From: TMED14 sp038145075
Lineage (GTDB): Bacteria > Bacteroidota > Bacteroidia > Flavobacteriales > Schleiferiaceae
NCBI GenBank assembly: GCA_038145075.1
Contig: JAYQOY010000045.1
Coordinates: 1-13,927, forward strand
Reading direction: 5' to 3'
DNA: 13,927 nucleotides
Position numbers and translations under genes: made by a program. Every line of letters starts with the position of its first letter. Positions within the stretch are counted from its first letter, which is position 1. The notes beneath the pieces are model-generated. The model ran no database searches and had not been told where the DNA came from. It was given only the letters and a program-made list of their open reading frames with translations. Below, piece by piece: positions 12,938 to 13,927 of the stretch.

Positions 12938-12981
12938 GGATGAATTTATTGGTTATCAATTAGTTAACCACTTAGTCATCC
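12938..12981. repeat. Nested inverted repeat upstream of the AT-rich membrane protein gene
   Basis: Outer arms GGATGA (12938-12943) and TCATCC (12976-12981) enclose inner arms GGTTA (12951-12955) and TAACC (12965-12969). The outer left arm starts one base from the ATG of the gene at 12936. The short gap (59 bp between the two minus-strand genes) could hold an operator or a 5' hairpin; the arms are short and interrupted, so the structure is only suggestive. Confidence 0.3.
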
Positions 12982-12995
12982 AAAAGTTTACAGCC

Positions 12996-13358
12996 CTACA
13001 CGCGCATCACCTTTTCCAAGGCCTTGCCCTTAGCGAGCTCGTCCACCACTTTGTCTAGGTAACGCACCTGCTGTGTGAGCACATTGGTGATTTCCTCCAC
13101 ACGATACCCACAAATCACCCCTTTGATCAGCGAGGCATTGGGATGCAGGGTGGCGCCCGCAAAAAAGTCCTCAAACGTCGTCTTTGCCTCCCTGTGCACA
13201 TCCAGAGCCACTTCGTCATAGCCGGTCAGCCAGGAGATAACGGCGCGGAGTTCGGCTTCCGTTCGGCCTTTTTTGACCACTTTGGTTACATACAACGGAT
13301 AGATGGATGCAAACGTCATTTGCGCGATGCGCGCATCGTGGTGGGAGGTGTCGGTCAT
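12996..13358 (-). CDS. DUF2200 family protein
   Basis: A 120-residue soluble protein matching the DUF2200 family along its whole length. The visible blocks are MTFASIYPLYVTKVVKKGRT (14-33), ISWLTGYDE (41-49), FEDFFAGATLHPNASLIKG (62-80), VICGYRVEEI (81-90) and VRYLDKVVDELAKGKALEKV (98-117). The length equals that of the family, and the protein has neither signal peptide nor membrane segment, so it is cytoplasmic. The function of the family is not established to my knowledge. It lies five bases downstream of the stop of a T9SS repeat-protein gene on the same strand, but a functional link between the two is unlikely; readthrough or an unseen promoter inside that gene may drive it. Confidence 0.9.
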   Translation of the reverse strand: MTDTSHHDARIAQMTFASIYPLYVTKVVKKGRTEAELRAVISWLTGYDEVALDVHREAKTTFEDFFAGATLHPNASLIKGVICGYRVEEITNVLTQQVRYLDKVVDELAKGKALEKVMRV

Positions 13359-13363
13359 CGTAC

Positions 13364-13927
13364 TTAATTCACCAAAGCGCGCAAGCTCACGTGCACTCCG
13401 GCTTCTTCAAGCACGAAGATATAGACCCCAGGAGCAAGCCCTTCGACGAGGACGGCTTCATTTTCCCAGCGCTGTAGAGGCATTCCTAGCACATTGTATA
13501 GCGTCACCGACAAGCCGGCGCGCACAGGTCCATGGAGCTGCAGACTCTGGTTCAAACCCGGATTGGGATAAATCGCCCATTCCTTTCCGCCAAACTCCGT
13601 CAAACCAATACCCGAAACGGTAAAGCAGGCCGATGTATCCGTGCAACCATTAGTGCCAGCAACTATACAGGCGTAGCTGCCATTAGCGGTGGCGCTAAAC
13701 GTTTGGTTCGTTCCAACGGAACTACCTGTAGAACAATCGATCCAGGTATAGCTAGTGGCGGTAGAGTCATTCGCCATAAAATCATTCCCTGTGCGAGTCA
13801 CACTCGTATCCGCTGATAAAATAGTCAAGTATAAAGTGTGCACCTCCAAACAGCCGCTGGTGCTTGCGGAGGTATCGGCATAGACCCCAGAAGCCGTATA
13901 CGTGTTGCCCCCAGCCGTCGTGTAGGA
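13364..13927 (-). CDS. T9SS-secreted repeat protein, C-terminal part (5' end outside window)
   Basis: The frame is open from the window edge to TAA at 13366-13364, about 187 residues. It starts inside an adhesin-like repeat (SYTTAGGNTYTASGVYADTS, then GCLEVHTLYLTIL), the beta-sandwich repeat that in Bacteroidota surface proteins usually reads G-C-D-S-x-x-T-L-x-L-T-I. A further Ig-like unit follows (TSYTWIDCSTG, GTNQTFSATANGSYACIVAG, GCTDTSACFTVSG). The C-terminal type A sorting domain begins at WAIYPNPGLNQSLQLHG and includes LYNVLGMPLQRWE and GLAPGVYIFVLEE. Such proteins are exported through the type IX system and attached to the cell surface or released. The N-terminal part, including any enzyme domain, is outside the window, so the function is unknown. 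Confidence 0.85.
   Translation of the reverse strand, partial: SYTTAGGNTYTASGVYADTSASTSGCLEVHTLYLTILSADTSVTRTGNDFMANDSTATSYTWIDCSTGSSVGTNQTFSATANGSYACIVAGTNGCTDTSACFTVSGIGLTEFGGKEWAIYPNPGLNQSLQLHGPVRAGLSVTLYNVLGMPLQRWENEAVLVEGLAPGVYIFVLEEAGVHVSLRALVN

Noticed and set aside
1..13927. Search by eye for CRISPR arrays, insertion sequences, phage, toxin-antitoxin or other defence genes
   Set aside because: No spaced direct repeats, transposase motifs, integrases or known defence domains were seen; the window looks like ordinary chromosomal content with one unusual fusion.

Overview
The window reads as the chromosome of a Bacteroidota bacterium, most likely a marine, Flavobacteriales-like lineage with fairly high GC (roughly 55-60% in most genes). 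The evidence is two kinds of type IX secretion (T9SS) C-terminal domain: a CHU_C/gliding-motility type at 1414-2259 and 'YPNP' type A domains at 2447-4495 and 13364-13927. Secreted TonB-C paralogues, a laminarinase-associated type of sugar-binding module, and promoters of the Bacteroidota -7 type (TAnnTTTG, mostly as TACCTTTG) point the same way. Species cannot be named from the sequence.

Layout. 1-368 is the 3' end of galT (Leloir pathway). 448-1388 holds two overlapping genes for small exported TonB-C-domain proteins. 1414-2259 (minus) and 2447-4495 (plus) are divergently transcribed T9SS cargo genes. 4521-4832 is a small two-helix membrane protein. 4835-8532 (minus) is a fructose/fructan operon: a sugar-porter MFS transporter whose stop overlaps (ATGA) the start of one 789-codon ORF that joins a PfkB fructokinase to a GH32 fructan hydrolase. 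The GH32 half carries its own lipoprotein signal in the middle of the ORF. 8625-8996 is a two-helix/coiled-coil protein and 9050-10024 (minus) a sulfotransferase. A tRNA-Arg(CCG) with its terminator lies at 10158-10298 (minus). Then come a SnoaL-like lipoprotein (10335-10856), a di-haem lipoprotein (10926-11633) and a DoxX membrane protein (11656-12054). On the minus strand follow an AT-richer polytopic membrane protein (12058-12936), a DUF2200 protein (12996-13358) and the C-terminus of a T9SS repeat protein running off the window (13364-13927).

How the genes fit together. The sugar operon makes a coherent route: extracytoplasmic cleavage of fructan or sucrose by the GH32 module, uptake of the monosaccharide by the sugar porter, phosphorylation by the fructokinase. 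The single-ORF kinase-GH32 arrangement contradicts the compartments in which the two enzymes should act, and it is the most noteworthy feature here. The junction contains an ATGA one frame away from the kinase, so a one-base difference separates the fused state from an ordinary overlapping gene pair.

A second theme is promoter architecture. Several genes have a TAnnTTTG-like box only 3-5 bases before the ATG, which predicts leaderless mRNAs. One such box lies inside a perfect 17-bp inverted repeat between the tRNA gene and the SnoaL lipoprotein gene. No CRISPR array, insertion sequence, phage gene or recognisable defence system was seen. Gaps between genes are all under 205 bases; the longest protein-free stretch, 10025-10334, holds the tRNA, its terminator and promoters.
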